In this document: piece by piece, positions 19,853-28,335 of the stretch
Position numbering within the stretch: the first letter of the stretch is position 1
How the letters are laid out: each line of letters opens with the position of its first letter
Assembly (NCBI RefSeq): GCF_902859705.1
Contig: NZ_CADIJO010000001.1
Location: 496,001 to 560,000, forward strand
Length of the DNA: 64,000 nt
Direction of reading: 5' to 3'
Source of the DNA: Achromobacter deleyi
GTDB lineage: Bacteria; Pseudomonadota; Gammaproteobacteria; Burkholderiales; Burkholderiaceae_B
Notes under the pieces: model-generated
What the model was told of the DNA's origin: nothing
Databases searched by the model: none
The model's input: the letters and a program-made list of their open reading frames with translations, nothing else
Position numbers and translations under genes: made by a program

Positions 19853-20542
19853 ATGACTCTGACAGATTCAAGCGTGACTTCTCTCGCTCCCGTCATCACC
19901 ATCGATGGCCCCACCGCGTCGGGCAAGGGCACCGTCGCCCACCGCGTCGCCAAGGCGCTGGGCTGGGCGGTGCTCGATAGCGGGGCGCTGTACCGGCTGA
20001 CCGCCCTGGCCGCCATCAACCGTGGCGTGGATGCCGCCGACGAGCCCGCCGTGGCGCGGGTGGCCGAAACGCTGGATGTGCGTTTCGACGGCCCGCACGT
20101 CTATCTCGAGGGGGCCGACGTCGGCCACGAGATCCGGCGCGAAGCGGTCGGCAATTTTGCTTCCCGCGTGGCGGCGTTTCCCGGCGTGCGGCAGGCGCTG
20201 CTCGAACGCCAGCGGGCCTTTCGCCTGCCTCCCGGCCTGGTTGCCGATGGCCGCGACATGGGTACGGTGGTGTTCCCGGATGCGTCCCTGAAAGTGTTCC
20301 TGGTGGCCGATGTGGTCGCTCGGGCCGAGAGGCGGCGTAAGCAGTTGATCGAAAAGGGAATTTCTGCTAATCTTGATGACCTCCTACGAGACATGCGCGA
20401 GCGGGACGCAAGAGATACCCAGCGCGCCACGGCGCCATTGGCCCCCGCGGCCGATGCACAGGTACTGGATTCGTCGAACCTGACGATTGCGCAAACCGTG
20501 CAGGCGATCCTGGATTTCTGGCAGTCCGCAGCAAATCCGTAG
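19853..20542 (+). CDS. cmk: Cytidylate kinase
   Basis: The 229-residue NMP kinase has the P-loop [29 protein letters not shown], the bacterial CMP-kinase insert and [15 protein letters not shown]. It phosphorylates CMP/dCMP. It lies 30 bp after aroA and upstream of rpsA, the standard cmk-rpsA pairing. The N-terminal ~14 residues before the P-loop strand are unconserved, so a later start cannot be excluded. Confidence 0.95.
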   Translation: MTLTDSSVTSLAPVITIDGPTASGKGTVAHRVAKALGWAVLDSGALYRLTALAAINRGVDAADEPAVARVAETLDVRFDGPHVYLEGADVGHEIRREAVGNFASRVAAFPGVRQALLERQRAFRLPPGLVADGRDMGTVVFPDASLKVFLVADVVARAERRRKQLIEKGISANLDDLLRDMRERDARDTQRATAPLAPAADAQVLDSSNLTIAQTVQAILDFWQSAANP

Positions 20543-20727
20543 CGCAAACTCGTAGAGCAAGCACGTCGTTTTTTGTTTTTGTTATAGGCCCTGCGCTAGC
20601 CAGGCGACACCCCCACGGGACACCCCGCAAGGGCAAACCGGCAGGCAGGTATTTTGACTCCACTGTGGCGGGCAATCCGCTGCGGTGTGTTCTTAACGGC
20701 CATTTCGGCCCAATGGATTTCAACCCC
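20543..20727 (+). promoter_or_regulatory. rpsA leader region
   Basis: This 185-bp gap follows cmk. A T-rich stretch (~20570-20584) is followed by a GC-rich leader containing the self-complementary GGCC-atttc-GGCC near 20698-20710, just before the start codon. There is no Shine-Dalgarno sequence ahead of ATG 20728. In gammaproteobacteria rpsA has an SD-less structured leader through which S1 regulates its own translation; the same logic is inferred here. Confidence 0.4.
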
Positions 20728-22440
20728 ATGTCTTCCGTTTCCACTACCGCCGCCGGCGGCGAAAGCTTCGCCGACCTTTTCGCACAAAGCCTCAAGAGCC
20801 AGGACATGAAGTCCGGCGAGGTCATCAGCGCCGAAGTCGTGCGCGTCGACCACAATTTCGTCGTCGTCAACGCCGGCCTGAAGTCCGAAGCGCTGATCCC
20901 CCTGGAAGAGTTCCTGAATGACCAGGGCGAGCTCGAAGTGCAACCCGGCGATTTCGTCTCGGTGGCCATCGATTCCCTGGAAAACGGCTACGGCGACACG
21001 ATCCTGTCGCGTGACCGCGCCAAGCGCCTGTCGGCCTGGCTGCAGCTGGAAAAGGCCCTGGAAAACGGCGAACTGGTTACCGGCACCATCACCGGCAAGG
21101 TGAAGGGCGGCCTGACCGTCATGACCAACGGCATCCGCGCGTTCCTGCCGGGTTCGCTGGTGGATCTGCGTCCGGTCAAGGACACCACCCCGTACGAAGG
21201 CAAGACCCTCGAATTCAAGGTCATCAAGCTCGACCGCAAGCGCAACAACGTCGTGCTGTCGCGTCGCCAGGTGCTGGAAGCCAGCATGGGCGAAGAGCGC
21301 CAGAAGCTGCTCGAAACCCTGCACGAAGGTGCTGTGGTCAAGGGCGTGGTCAAGAACATCACCGACTACGGCGCGTTCGTGGACCTGGGCGGTATCGACG
21401 GCCTGCTGCACATCACCGACATGGCCTGGCGCCGTGTGCGTCACCCCTCCGAAGTCCTGCAAGTGGGTCAGGAAGTCGAAGCCAAGGTCCTCAAGTTCGA
21501 CCAGGAAAAGAGCCGCGTCTCGCTGGGCGTCAAGCAACTGGGCGAAGATCCGTGGGTGGGTCTGGCTCGTCGCTACCCGCAAGGCACCCGCCTGTTCGGC
21601 AAGGTCACGAACCTCACCGACTACGGCGCGTTCGTTGAAGTCGAAGCCGGCATCGAAGGCCTGGTGCACGTCTCCGAAATGGACTGGACCAACAAGAACG
21701 TCGATCCGCGCAAGGTCGTGACCCTGGGCGAAGAAGTCGAAGTCATGGTCCTGGAAATCGACGAAGACCGTCGTCGCATCTCGCTGGGCATGAAGCAGTG
21801 CCGCCAGAACCCGTGGGAAGAGTTCGCCACCAACTTCAAGCGTGGTGACAAGGTCCGCGGCGCTATCAAGTCGATCACCGACTTCGGCGTGTTCGTCGGC
21901 CTGCCCGGCGGCATCGATGGCCTGGTTCACCTGTCCGACCTGTCGTGGACGGAAACCGGCGAAGAAGCCGTGCGCAACTTCAAGAAGGGCGACGAGATCG
22001 AAGCCGTGGTTCTGGGCATCGATACCGACAAGGAACGCATCTCGCTGGGCATCAAGCAGCTGGAAGGCGACCCCTTCAACAACTTCGTTGCCACGTTCGA
22101 CAAGGGCGCCGTGGTTCCGGGCACCATCAAGTCGGTCGAAGCCAAGGGCGCCGTCGTGACGCTGTCCGTGGACGTCGAAGGCTACCTGCGCGCTTCCGAG
22201 ATCTCCTCGGGTCGCGTCGAAGATGCCACCACCGTCCTGAACGCCGGCGAAAACATCGAAGCCATGATCGTCAACATCGACCGCAAGACGCGCTCGATCC
22301 AACTGTCGATCAAGGCCCGCGACAACGCCGAAACCGCCGAAACGATCCAGCGCATGTCCGATGCCAGCGCCTCGTCCGGCACCACCAACCTCGGCGCGCT
22401 GCTGAAGGCCAAGCTGGACCAACAGCGCAACGACGGTTAA
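20728..22440 (+). CDS. rpsA: 30S ribosomal protein S1
   Basis: The 570-residue protein has six S1/OB repeats, recognisable from recurrent phrases such as [40 protein letters not shown] and [20 protein letters not shown] and from repeated 'RISLGxKQ' ends. It unfolds mRNA on the 30S subunit and is an RNA chaperone. The start at 20728 ([18 protein letters not shown]) was preferred; an in-frame ATG at 20713 would add five residues. ihfB follows after 3 bp. Confidence 0.97.
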   Translation: MSSVSTTAAGGESFADLFAQSLKSQDMKSGEVISAEVVRVDHNFVVVNAGLKSEALIPLEEFLNDQGELEVQPGDFVSVAIDSLENGYGDTILSRDRAKRLSAWLQLEKALENGELVTGTITGKVKGGLTVMTNGIRAFLPGSLVDLRPVKDTTPYEGKTLEFKVIKLDRKRNNVVLSRRQVLEASMGEERQKLLETLHEGAVVKGVVKNITDYGAFVDLGGIDGLLHITDMAWRRVRHPSEVLQVGQEVEAKVLKFDQEKSRVSLGVKQLGEDPWVGLARRYPQGTRLFGKVTNLTDYGAFVEVEAGIEGLVHVSEMDWTNKNVDPRKVVTLGEEVEVMVLEIDEDRRRISLGMKQCRQNPWEEFATNFKRGDKVRGAIKSITDFGVFVGLPGGIDGLVHLSDLSWTETGEEAVRNFKKGDEIEAVVLGIDTDKERISLGIKQLEGDPFNNFVATFDKGAVVPGTIKSVEAKGAVVTLSVDVEGYLRASEISSGRVEDATTVLNAGENIEAMIVNIDRKTRSIQLSIKARDNAETAETIQRMSDASASSGTTNLGALLKAKLDQQRNDG

Positions 22441-22443
22441 TTC

Positions 22444-22803
22444 GTGACCAAGTCGGAGCTGATCGCCGCCTTGGCGGCCCGCTATCCTCAGCTGGCCGCC
22501 CGCGACACCGATTACGCGGTCAAGACCGTGCTCGACGCAATGACCCAGGCCCTGGCCTCGGGTCAGCGCATCGAGATCCGCGGTTTTGGCAGCTTCTCGC
22601 TGTCGCAGCGGTCTCCCCGCATCGGTCGCAATCCGAAATCTGGCGAACAAGTGCTGGTGCCTGGCAAACAGGTGCCGCACTTCAAGGCAGGCAAGGAATT
22701 GCGCGAGCGGGTGGACTTGGTCGGCGGCAACGACGAGGACGCTCAATCCTCTGGATCGAGTGAACCGATGCCGTCCATGGCAGGTCTTCACGCCATGCAC
22801 TGA
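22444..22803 (+). CDS. ihfB: Integration host factor subunit beta
   Basis: The 119-residue HU/IHF-family protein has a GTG start 3 bp past rpsA. It contains [16 protein letters not shown], the beta-arm consensus [21 protein letters not shown] and [12 protein letters not shown]. It bends DNA as a heterodimer with IhfA. The C-terminal ~25 residues after RERVDLVGG form an acidic/Ser-rich tail ([13 protein letters not shown]) not present in the ~94-residue E. coli protein. A strong terminator ends the supraoperon 50 bp downstream. Confidence 0.95.
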   Translation: MTKSELIAALAARYPQLAARDTDYAVKTVLDAMTQALASGQRIEIRGFGSFSLSQRSPRIGRNPKSGEQVLVPGKQVPHFKAGKELRERVDLVGGNDEDAQSSGSSEPMPSMAGLHAMH

Positions 22804-22852
22804 CGGCACCGGCCAGTAAGGCTGCCTTCGGGCAGATCGGACCGCGAGCAAC

Positions 22853-22884
22853 GCCCCTTGAGCAATCAAGGGGCTTTGTTTTTT
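22853..22884 (+). terminator. Rho-independent terminator after ihfB
   Basis: An 8-bp stem (GCCCCTTG / CAAGGGGC) with an AGCAAT loop is followed by TTTGTTTTTT. It closes the gyrA-to-ihfB gene run. Confidence 0.9.
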
Positions 22885-22913
22885 GGGGCCTCCCTTCAGT
22901 AGTGGAGGTCGCT

Positions 22914-22919
22914 TACAAT
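22914..22919 (+). promoter_or_regulatory. Candidate -10 element for lapA-lapB
   Basis: TACAAT sits 31 bp upstream of the lapA ATG and just past the ihfB terminator, the expected place for a new promoter. The -35 region (about TTCAGT) is weak. AGGAG at 22938-22942 is the lapA ribosome-binding site. Confidence 0.4.
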
Positions 22920-22950
22920 TGACCCTCTTGAATACTTAGGAGCATGCGTC

Positions 22951-23265
22951 ATGCGCTACCTTGTCTGGGCCCTGCGATTGCTCGTGTTCGTGGCGGTATT
23001 GATGTTCGCACTGAAGAACACCGATCCCGTCGCCGTGAAGTTCTACGCCGATTACGTCGTGCAGGATGTGCCGCTGATCGTCGTCATGCTGGTGGTCTTC
23101 GTGGTGGGCGCTCTGTTCGGCCTGCTCCTGACCGTGCCCGCTGCCATGCGCCGCCGCCGCGAGGCCATTCGCCTGCGCCGCGAACTCGACCGCGTCCAGG
23201 CCGCCGTCAATGGCACCACGCCGGTCGTGCCGCCGGAAGCCGTTGCCCCGATGTCGCCGCTGTGA
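22951..23265 (+). CDS. lapA: LapA-domain inner-membrane protein (LPS assembly protein A)
   Basis: The 104-residue protein has two TM helices (about 3-20 and 41-62) followed by a basic, helical cytoplasmic tail (RRRREAIRLRRELDRVQAAV). This is the LapA/YciS (DUF1049) architecture, including the 'LKNTDPVAVKFY' segment between the helices. It lies 60 bp upstream of lapB, its usual partner. LapA-LapB couples LPS transport/assembly to LpxC turnover in enterobacteria. A good AGGAG lies 8 bp before the ATG. Confidence 0.9.
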   Translation: MRYLVWALRLLVFVAVLMFALKNTDPVAVKFYADYVVQDVPLIVVMLVVFVVGALFGLLLTVPAAMRRRREAIRLRRELDRVQAAVNGTTPVVPPEAVAPMSPL

Positions 23266-23325
23266 TGGCGCGGCGCACTCGGCATGCCCACTTTCCCGTA
23301 CTGAATTACCGCAAGAGCCCGCACA

Positions 23326-24543
23326 GTGGATTTTGAACCTTGGTGGTTGATATTCGTGCCGGTGTTGTTCGCGCTGGGCTGGCTGGCCGCGCGCTTCGAC
23401 ATCCGGCAGATGCTTCGGGAAACCCGCAGCCTGCCTGACTCTTATTTCCGGGGGCTGAATTTCCTGCTCAACGAGCAGCCCGACCGCGCCATCGATGCGT
23501 TCGTCGAAGTCGCCAAGCTCGACCCCGAAACCACCGAACTGCACTTCGCGCTGGGTAGCCTGTTTCGCCGTCGCGGCGAAATGGAACGCGCCATCCGCGT
23601 GCACCAGAGCCTGTTGAACCGGTCCGACCTGCCCGTCGCCGAGCGCGAGCATGCACAGCACGAGCTGGCCCAGGATTTTCTCAAGGCCGGCATGCTGGAC
23701 CGCGCCGAAAGTGGTTTCGAGCAGCTCAAAGACACTCGCTACGCCTTGCCGGCGCTGCGTTCGCTGATCCGCATCTACGAATCGGAACACGACTGGCCGC
23801 GCGCCATCGAAGCCGTCAAGACGCTGCATGGCCTGGTCGACGAACCTGTGCCGCAGATCGTGCACTACTACTGCGAACAGGCTGCCACCGCGCTGGCGGC
23901 CAAGCCGCCCAACGTCGATGCCGCGCACACGGCGCTTGATGCCGCCGACCACGCCTTGTCCACGGCCGATGCGGGCATGTCGAGCAAGGGCGCCATCGTG
24001 CGCACCGCCATGCTGCGCGCGCGCCTGGCCTTGCTCGAACAAGACCCCAAGCGCGAGCGCCTGTACCTGGAGTCGGTCATGACCGACGCCCCCGAATACG
24101 CCGGCCTGGTGGCTGAACAGTTGTTGGCCAACTACCGTGTGGCCGATCAGGCCGCGGCCGGCCTTGAACTGCTGCAGCGGCAGTATGCGCGCCATGCCTC
24201 GCTCGACCTGTTCAACGTCGTGTTTCGTGAATTGCGCGTGCAGCAAGGGTCTGCCCCCGCCTGGGCATTCGCCCGTGGCGCCTTGCGCAGCCATCCCTCG
24301 CTGCTGGGCCTGGATCGCCTGCTCGAAGCCGAACTCGCCAATGGCGAAGGCGCCACCGAACAAGGTCCGGTGCCCGGCGCCGACCTCACGCTGCTGCGCA
24401 GCCTGATCCACAAGCATACGCAACGTCTGGACCGCTACGCGTGCCGGAGCTGCGGTTTTCAAGCGCGCCGCTTCTATTGGCAATGCCCGGGCTGCAATGC
24501 CTGGGAGACCTACGCGCCGCGTCGTCTGGAAGAACTTGAATGA
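23326..24543 (+). CDS. lapB: LPS assembly protein B (TPR protein with rubredoxin-like zinc domain)
   Basis: The 405-residue protein starts at GTG. An N-terminal TM helix (WWLIFVPVLFALGWLAARF) is followed by ~8 TPR-like repeats (~35-355) and a C-terminal rubredoxin-type metal site CRSCGF...CPGCN (about residues 371-390). This is the complete LapB/YciM layout. In E. coli LapB is the adaptor that presents LpxC to FtsH and so limits LPS synthesis. The stop overlaps the hldA start (ATGA), so heptose kinase and LapB are translationally coupled. Confidence 0.94.
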   Translation: MDFEPWWLIFVPVLFALGWLAARFDIRQMLRETRSLPDSYFRGLNFLLNEQPDRAIDAFVEVAKLDPETTELHFALGSLFRRRGEMERAIRVHQSLLNRSDLPVAEREHAQHELAQDFLKAGMLDRAESGFEQLKDTRYALPALRSLIRIYESEHDWPRAIEAVKTLHGLVDEPVPQIVHYYCEQAATALAAKPPNVDAAHTALDAADHALSTADAGMSSKGAIVRTAMLRARLALLEQDPKRERLYLESVMTDAPEYAGLVAEQLLANYRVADQAAAGLELLQRQYARHASLDLFNVVFRELRVQQGSAPAWAFARGALRSHPSLLGLDRLLEAELANGEGATEQGPVPGADLTLLRSLIHKHTQRLDRYACRSCGFQARRFYWQCPGCNAWETYAPRRLEELE

Positions 24544-25481
24544 AGCAATTTCCCGCCGAATCCATTTCGCATAGCCGCGTGCTCGTGGTGGGTGATGTCA
24601 TGCTGGACCGCTACTGGTTCGGCGAAGTGGAACGCATCTCCCCCGAAGCGCCGGTCCCGGTCGTGCGCGTCGCGCGCCGCGAAGACCGCCTGGGCGGCGC
24701 GGCCAACGTGGCCCGCAACGTCGCGGCGCTGGGCGGCCATGTCACCCTGGTGGGCGTACTGGGCGAAGACGAGGCCGGCGACAGCGTGCGCCGCCTGTCT
24801 GCCGAGGCCGGTATCCAGGCCGACCTGATCACTGACCGCAGCCTGCACACGACGCTGAAGATGCGCGTGCTGGGCCGCCAGCAGCAGTTGCTGCGGGTCG
24901 ACTTCGAACAGCATCCGGCGCAGGAAGCCCTGGACAGCATCGACGCCGCCCTGGCGCGCCACCTGGCCAACCACGACATCGTGGTGCTGTCCGACTACGC
25001 CAAAGGCGTGCTGGCGCGCGTCGAGTCGCTGATCGCGCTGGCCCGCAATGCCGGCATTCCCGTGCTGGTCGACCCCAAGGGCGACGACTACTCGCGCTAT
25101 CGCGGCGCGACGCTGGTGACGCCCAACCGTTCCGAAATGCAGCAGGCCGTGGGCCGCTGGAACACCGAATCCGAACTGACCGATCGGGCGCAGCGCCTGC
25201 GCGCCGATCTGGACCTGGAAGCCCTGCTCGTGACCCGTTCCGAGCAAGGCATGACTTTGTTTACCGACACGGGCCGCGAACACATCGACGCGCAGGCGCA
25301 CGAGGTCTTCGACGTATCCGGCGCGGGTGATACCGTGCTGGCCACGCTGGCCGTCTCGCGCGCCATCGACTTGCCGTGGGTGGATGCCATGGGCTGGGCC
25401 AACCGGGCCGGCGGCATCGCCGTGGGCAAGCTGGGCACGTCCGTCGTCACCGCCGCCGAATTGGCAGGAGAACTCTCATGA
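24540..25481 (+). CDS. hldA: D-glycero-beta-D-manno-heptose-7-phosphate kinase (kinase domain only)
   Basis: The 313-residue PfkB/ribokinase-family enzyme has [36 protein letters not shown] and the catalytic [15 protein letters not shown]. It corresponds to the N-terminal half of E. coli HldE (RfaE); the adenylyltransferase half is absent and must be encoded elsewhere as hldC. It phosphorylates heptose-7-phosphate on the way to ADP-heptose for the LPS core. It overlaps lapB upstream and hldD downstream by 4 bp each. Confidence 0.94.
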   Translation: MKQFPAESISHSRVLVVGDVMLDRYWFGEVERISPEAPVPVVRVARREDRLGGAANVARNVAALGGHVTLVGVLGEDEAGDSVRRLSAEAGIQADLITDRSLHTTLKMRVLGRQQQLLRVDFEQHPAQEALDSIDAALARHLANHDIVVLSDYAKGVLARVESLIALARNAGIPVLVDPKGDDYSRYRGATLVTPNRSEMQQAVGRWNTESELTDRAQRLRADLDLEALLVTRSEQGMTLFTDTGREHIDAQAHEVFDVSGAGDTVLATLAVSRAIDLPWVDAMGWANRAGGIAVGKLGTSVVTAAELAGELS

Positions 25482-26467
25482 TCGTCGTAACCGGAGCCGC
25501 GGGCTTCATTGGCAGCAACCTGGTGCGGGGCCTGAACCGCCGCGGTATCCAGGACATCATCGCGGTCGACGACCTGACCGAAGGCGACAAGTTCGTCAAC
25601 CTGGTCGACTGCAAGATCGCCGACTATCTCGACAAGGACGATTTCCGTCGTCGCGTCGCCGACGGCAGCCTGCCGGAAATCCGTGCGGTGCTGCACCAGG
25701 GCGCCTGCTCGGACACCACCGAGCGCAACGGCCGCTACATGCTGGACAACAACTACCGCGTCACGCTGGAGCTGTTCGAGTTCTGCCAGGCGCGCCGCAT
25801 TCCGTTCCTGTATGCCTCGTCGGCCGCCGTCTATGGCGGTTCGTCGGTCTACGTCGAAGACCCGGCCAACGAAGGCCCGTTGAACGTCTACGGCTATTCC
25901 AAGCTGCTGTTCGACCAGGTGCTGCGCACCCGCATGGACAGCCTCACGGCGCAAGTCGTCGGCCTGCGCTATTTCAACGTCTACGGCCCGCACGAGCAGC
26001 ACAAGGGGCGCATGGCGTCGGTGGCGTTCCACAACATGAACCAGTTCCTGGAGCACGGCCACGTGCGCCTGTTCGCAGGCTGGGATGGTTATGTGGATGG
26101 CGGCCAGAGCCGCGACTTCATCTCGGTCGAAGACGTGGTGGCCGTGAACCTGCATTTCCTGGACCACCCGGAAACGTCGGGCATCTTCAACTGCGGTACC
26201 GGCCGTGCACAGCCGTTCAACGACGTCGCCGCGGCGGTCGTGAACACCTTGCGCGCCGAACGCGGCGAAGCGCAACTGACGCTGGCCCAACTGGTCGAGC
26301 TGGACCTGATCCGCTACATCCCGTTCCCGGACGACCTGAAGGGCCGTTACCAGAGCTACACCCAGGCCGACGTGAGCCAGCTGCGCGCGGCGGGCTTCAC
26401 CGCGCCCATGCGCGACGTGCAGACGGGCGTGGCCGAATACGTGCGCTACTGGCGCGCCCGCAAGTAG
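25478..26467 (+). CDS. hldD: ADP-L-glycero-D-manno-heptose-6-epimerase
   Basis: The 329-residue SDR-type epimerase has [20 protein letters not shown], the Ser of [13 protein letters not shown] (Tyr-xxx-Lys) and [15 protein letters not shown], all typical of RfaD/HldD. It makes ADP-L,D-heptose, the last step before inner-core assembly. The ATG overlaps the hldA stop. The operon ends here with a strong hairpin. Confidence 0.97.
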   Translation: MIVVTGAAGFIGSNLVRGLNRRGIQDIIAVDDLTEGDKFVNLVDCKIADYLDKDDFRRRVADGSLPEIRAVLHQGACSDTTERNGRYMLDNNYRVTLELFEFCQARRIPFLYASSAAVYGGSSVYVEDPANEGPLNVYGYSKLLFDQVLRTRMDSLTAQVVGLRYFNVYGPHEQHKGRMASVAFHNMNQFLEHGHVRLFAGWDGYVDGGQSRDFISVEDVVAVNLHFLDHPETSGIFNCGTGRAQPFNDVAAAVVNTLRAERGEAQLTLAQLVELDLIRYIPFPDDLKGRYQSYTQADVSQLRAAGFTAPMRDVQTGVAEYVRYWRARK

Positions 26468-26517
26468 GGCTGCCGGGCTGCCCGCCGGGCCAGGTGGGCG
26501 CTTGCCTGTCGCCTTGA

Positions 26518-26547
26518 GAAAGCCACCGCCTGCTGGTGGCTTTTTTT
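26518..26547 (+). terminator. Rho-independent terminator after hldD
   Basis: AGCCACC / GGTGGCT form a stem around a 7-nt loop, followed by a seven-T run and preceded by AAA that can extend the stem. Confidence 0.9.
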
Positions 26548-26669
26548 CGCCCGGGTGGTTGCCGGGGTGGATGCAACCGTTCACTGGCCAGGCATCGCCG
26601 ATGCGCGCCGGGCCATGATCAGGTCGTGGTGCAACAGCCGTTGCGCCGCCCTTATCCGGAGACCTGTTC

Positions 26670-27245
26670 ATGAATCCCTTTTTGCATTCCACCGTGGCGG
26701 CTGATCTGGCGACCCATGTGGCGAACCCAGCGGTGCTTCATGTGACCCCCCATGTTGCGCCCCGACTTGCAGCGCCTTGGCGCCGGCCACGGACGGCGGC
26801 GAGTGCAGCGCGCCGCGTGCTGCGGCTGGCGCTGGGCACGGCCCTGCTGGCGGCGGGGCTGGTCAGCGCTCCCGCGCATGCGGTCGACGTCAATGGCGCC
26901 ACCGCGCAGCAGCTCGAGGGCATCCGCGGCATCGGTCCGCGTACGGCGGAAACCATCGTGCGCGAGCGCGATCGCGGCGGCAAGTTCGAATCCTTGCAAG
27001 ACCTGGCCGAACGCGTGCGCGGCATCAGTGCGAAGAAAGCCCAGGCATTGGAGGCGGCCGGCCTGACGGTGGGCGGCGCACCCGCGGCCAAGAGCGCCGT
27101 GGCGCCAGACCTTGCGGCGAACCCGGCCCGATCCGGTGCCAAGCCCGCCATGGGCGCGGCAGGAGCAGCGGGCCCCGCCAGCGCCAAGGCAGGCGTTGCG
27201 GCCCAATCTGCCAAGCCGCCCGCCACGGCGCGGCCTCGCCCATGA
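26670..27245 (+). CDS. ComEA-like helix-hairpin-helix protein
   Basis: The 191-residue protein has a basic N-terminal stretch of ~45 residues, a TM/signal segment (LRLALGTALLAAGLVSAPAHA) and then a ComEA-type HhH module (VDVNGATAQQLEGIRGIGPR...GGKFESLQDLAERVRGI...KKAQAL). An Ala/Pro/Lys-rich low-complexity tail of ~55 residues follows. ComEA proteins bind incoming DNA in the periplasm. The start is supported by GGAGA 7 bp upstream, although the signal segment is unusually far from the N-terminus. Other competence genes are not nearby, so the role in DNA uptake is inferred from the fold only. Confidence 0.75.
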   Translation: MNPFLHSTVAADLATHVANPAVLHVTPHVAPRLAAPWRRPRTAASAARRVLRLALGTALLAAGLVSAPAHAVDVNGATAQQLEGIRGIGPRTAETIVRERDRGGKFESLQDLAERVRGISAKKAQALEAAGLTVGGAPAAKSAVAPDLAANPARSGAKPAMGAAGAAGPASAKAGVAAQSAKPPATARPRP

Positions 27246-27306
27246 TCGCGCCATGAACCCCTGGCGCGAGCGCGGCTTTTCGCCTCGGCCCGCGCCGGGG
27301 AGAGTT

Positions 27307-28227
27307 ATGATCGGCCTCATGACTACCACCTATCCCACCATCGAGCAGACCGTCGGCAATACGCCGTTGGTGCGTCTGCAGCGCATCCCCGGAGCCGCGG
27401 GCGCCGCGCGGGGCAACGTCATCCTGGCCAAGCTGGAAGGCAACAATCCCGCGGGGTCGGTCAAGGATCGCCCGGCGCTGTCCATGATCAAGCATGCGGA
27501 AGAGCGCGGCGACATCAAGCCCGGCGATACGCTGATCGAAGCCACCAGCGGCAATACCGGCATCGCCCTGGCCATGGCGGCCGCCATGCGCGGCTACCGC
27601 ATGATCCTGATCATGCCCGACAACCTTTCGGTGGAACGCCGCGCCGCCATGACGGCCTACGGCGCCGAACTGATCCTGACGCCGGCCGACAAGGGCGGCA
27701 TGGAATATGCCCGCGACCTGGCCACCGAAATGCAGGCCGATGGCCGGGGCCTGGTGCTGGACCAGTTCGCCAACCCCGACAACCCCCGCGCTCATATCGA
27801 AACCACCGGCCCGGAAATCTGGAACCAGACCGACGGCCGCGTGACCCACTTCGTCAGCGCCATGGGCACCACGGGCACGATCATGGGGGTGTCCACCTAC
27901 CTGAAATCGCGCAATCCCGCGGTGCAGGTGGTGGGGGCGCAGCCGGCCGAAGGCTCGTCCATTCCCGGCATCCGCAAGTGGCCCGAGGCCTATCTGCCCA
28001 AGATCTTCGATCGCAGCCGTGTCGACGCCTACGAATCCATCGAGCAGGCCGACGCCGAGGTCATGGCGCGCCGCCTGGCATCCGAAGAAGGCATCTTCGG
28101 CGGCATCTCGTCTGCCGGCGCCCTGGTGGCGGCTCTGCGCGTGGCCGAGCGCGTCAACGATGCGACCATCGTGTTCATCGTCTGCGACCGCGGCGACCGT
28201 TACCTGTCCACGGGCGTCTTCAACTGA
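27307..28227 (+). CDS. cysM: Cysteine synthase B (O-acetylserine sulfhydrylase, CysM)
   Basis: The ~306-residue PLP enzyme has TVGNTPLVRLQRI, the PLP lysine in NPAGSVKDRPAL, the phosphate-binding TSGNTGIALA and GTTGTIMGV. The shorter CysM-type C-terminus ends RGDRYLSTGVFN. It makes cysteine from O-acetylserine and sulfide (or thiosulfate). GGGGAG lies 4 bp before ATG 27307; ATG 27319 is an alternative start, four residues shorter. It is not linked to the sulfate operon 15 kb away. Confidence 0.94.
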   Translation: MIGLMTTTYPTIEQTVGNTPLVRLQRIPGAAGAARGNVILAKLEGNNPAGSVKDRPALSMIKHAEERGDIKPGDTLIEATSGNTGIALAMAAAMRGYRMILIMPDNLSVERRAAMTAYGAELILTPADKGGMEYARDLATEMQADGRGLVLDQFANPDNPRAHIETTGPEIWNQTDGRVTHFVSAMGTTGTIMGVSTYLKSRNPAVQVVGAQPAEGSSIPGIRKWPEAYLPKIFDRSRVDAYESIEQADAEVMARRLASEEGIFGGISSAGALVAALRVAERVNDATIVFIVCDRGDRYLSTGVFN

Positions 28228-28262
28228 TTGCAGGGCCGGGCGGCCGCGTCACGCCCCCGAAA

Positions 28263-28305
28263 AAAAGCCCCGCGCACCGGATCGTCTCTGGTGCGCGGGG
28301 CTTTT
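28263..28305. terminator. Bidirectional terminator between cysM and the Bug gene
   Basis: A perfect 16-bp stem (AAAAGCCCCGCGCACC / GGTGCGCGGGGCTTTT) with an 11-nt loop separates two convergent genes. Terminal A/T runs serve both strands. Confidence 0.92.
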
Positions 28306-28335
28306 GCTTTCGGGCCGCAGCAAGCGCCCTGACGC

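Noticed and set aside
20596-22869. 757-codon open frame antisense to rpsA and ihfB
   Set aside because: Covers two certain genes on the other strand; repeats in it simply reflect the S1 domain repeats.
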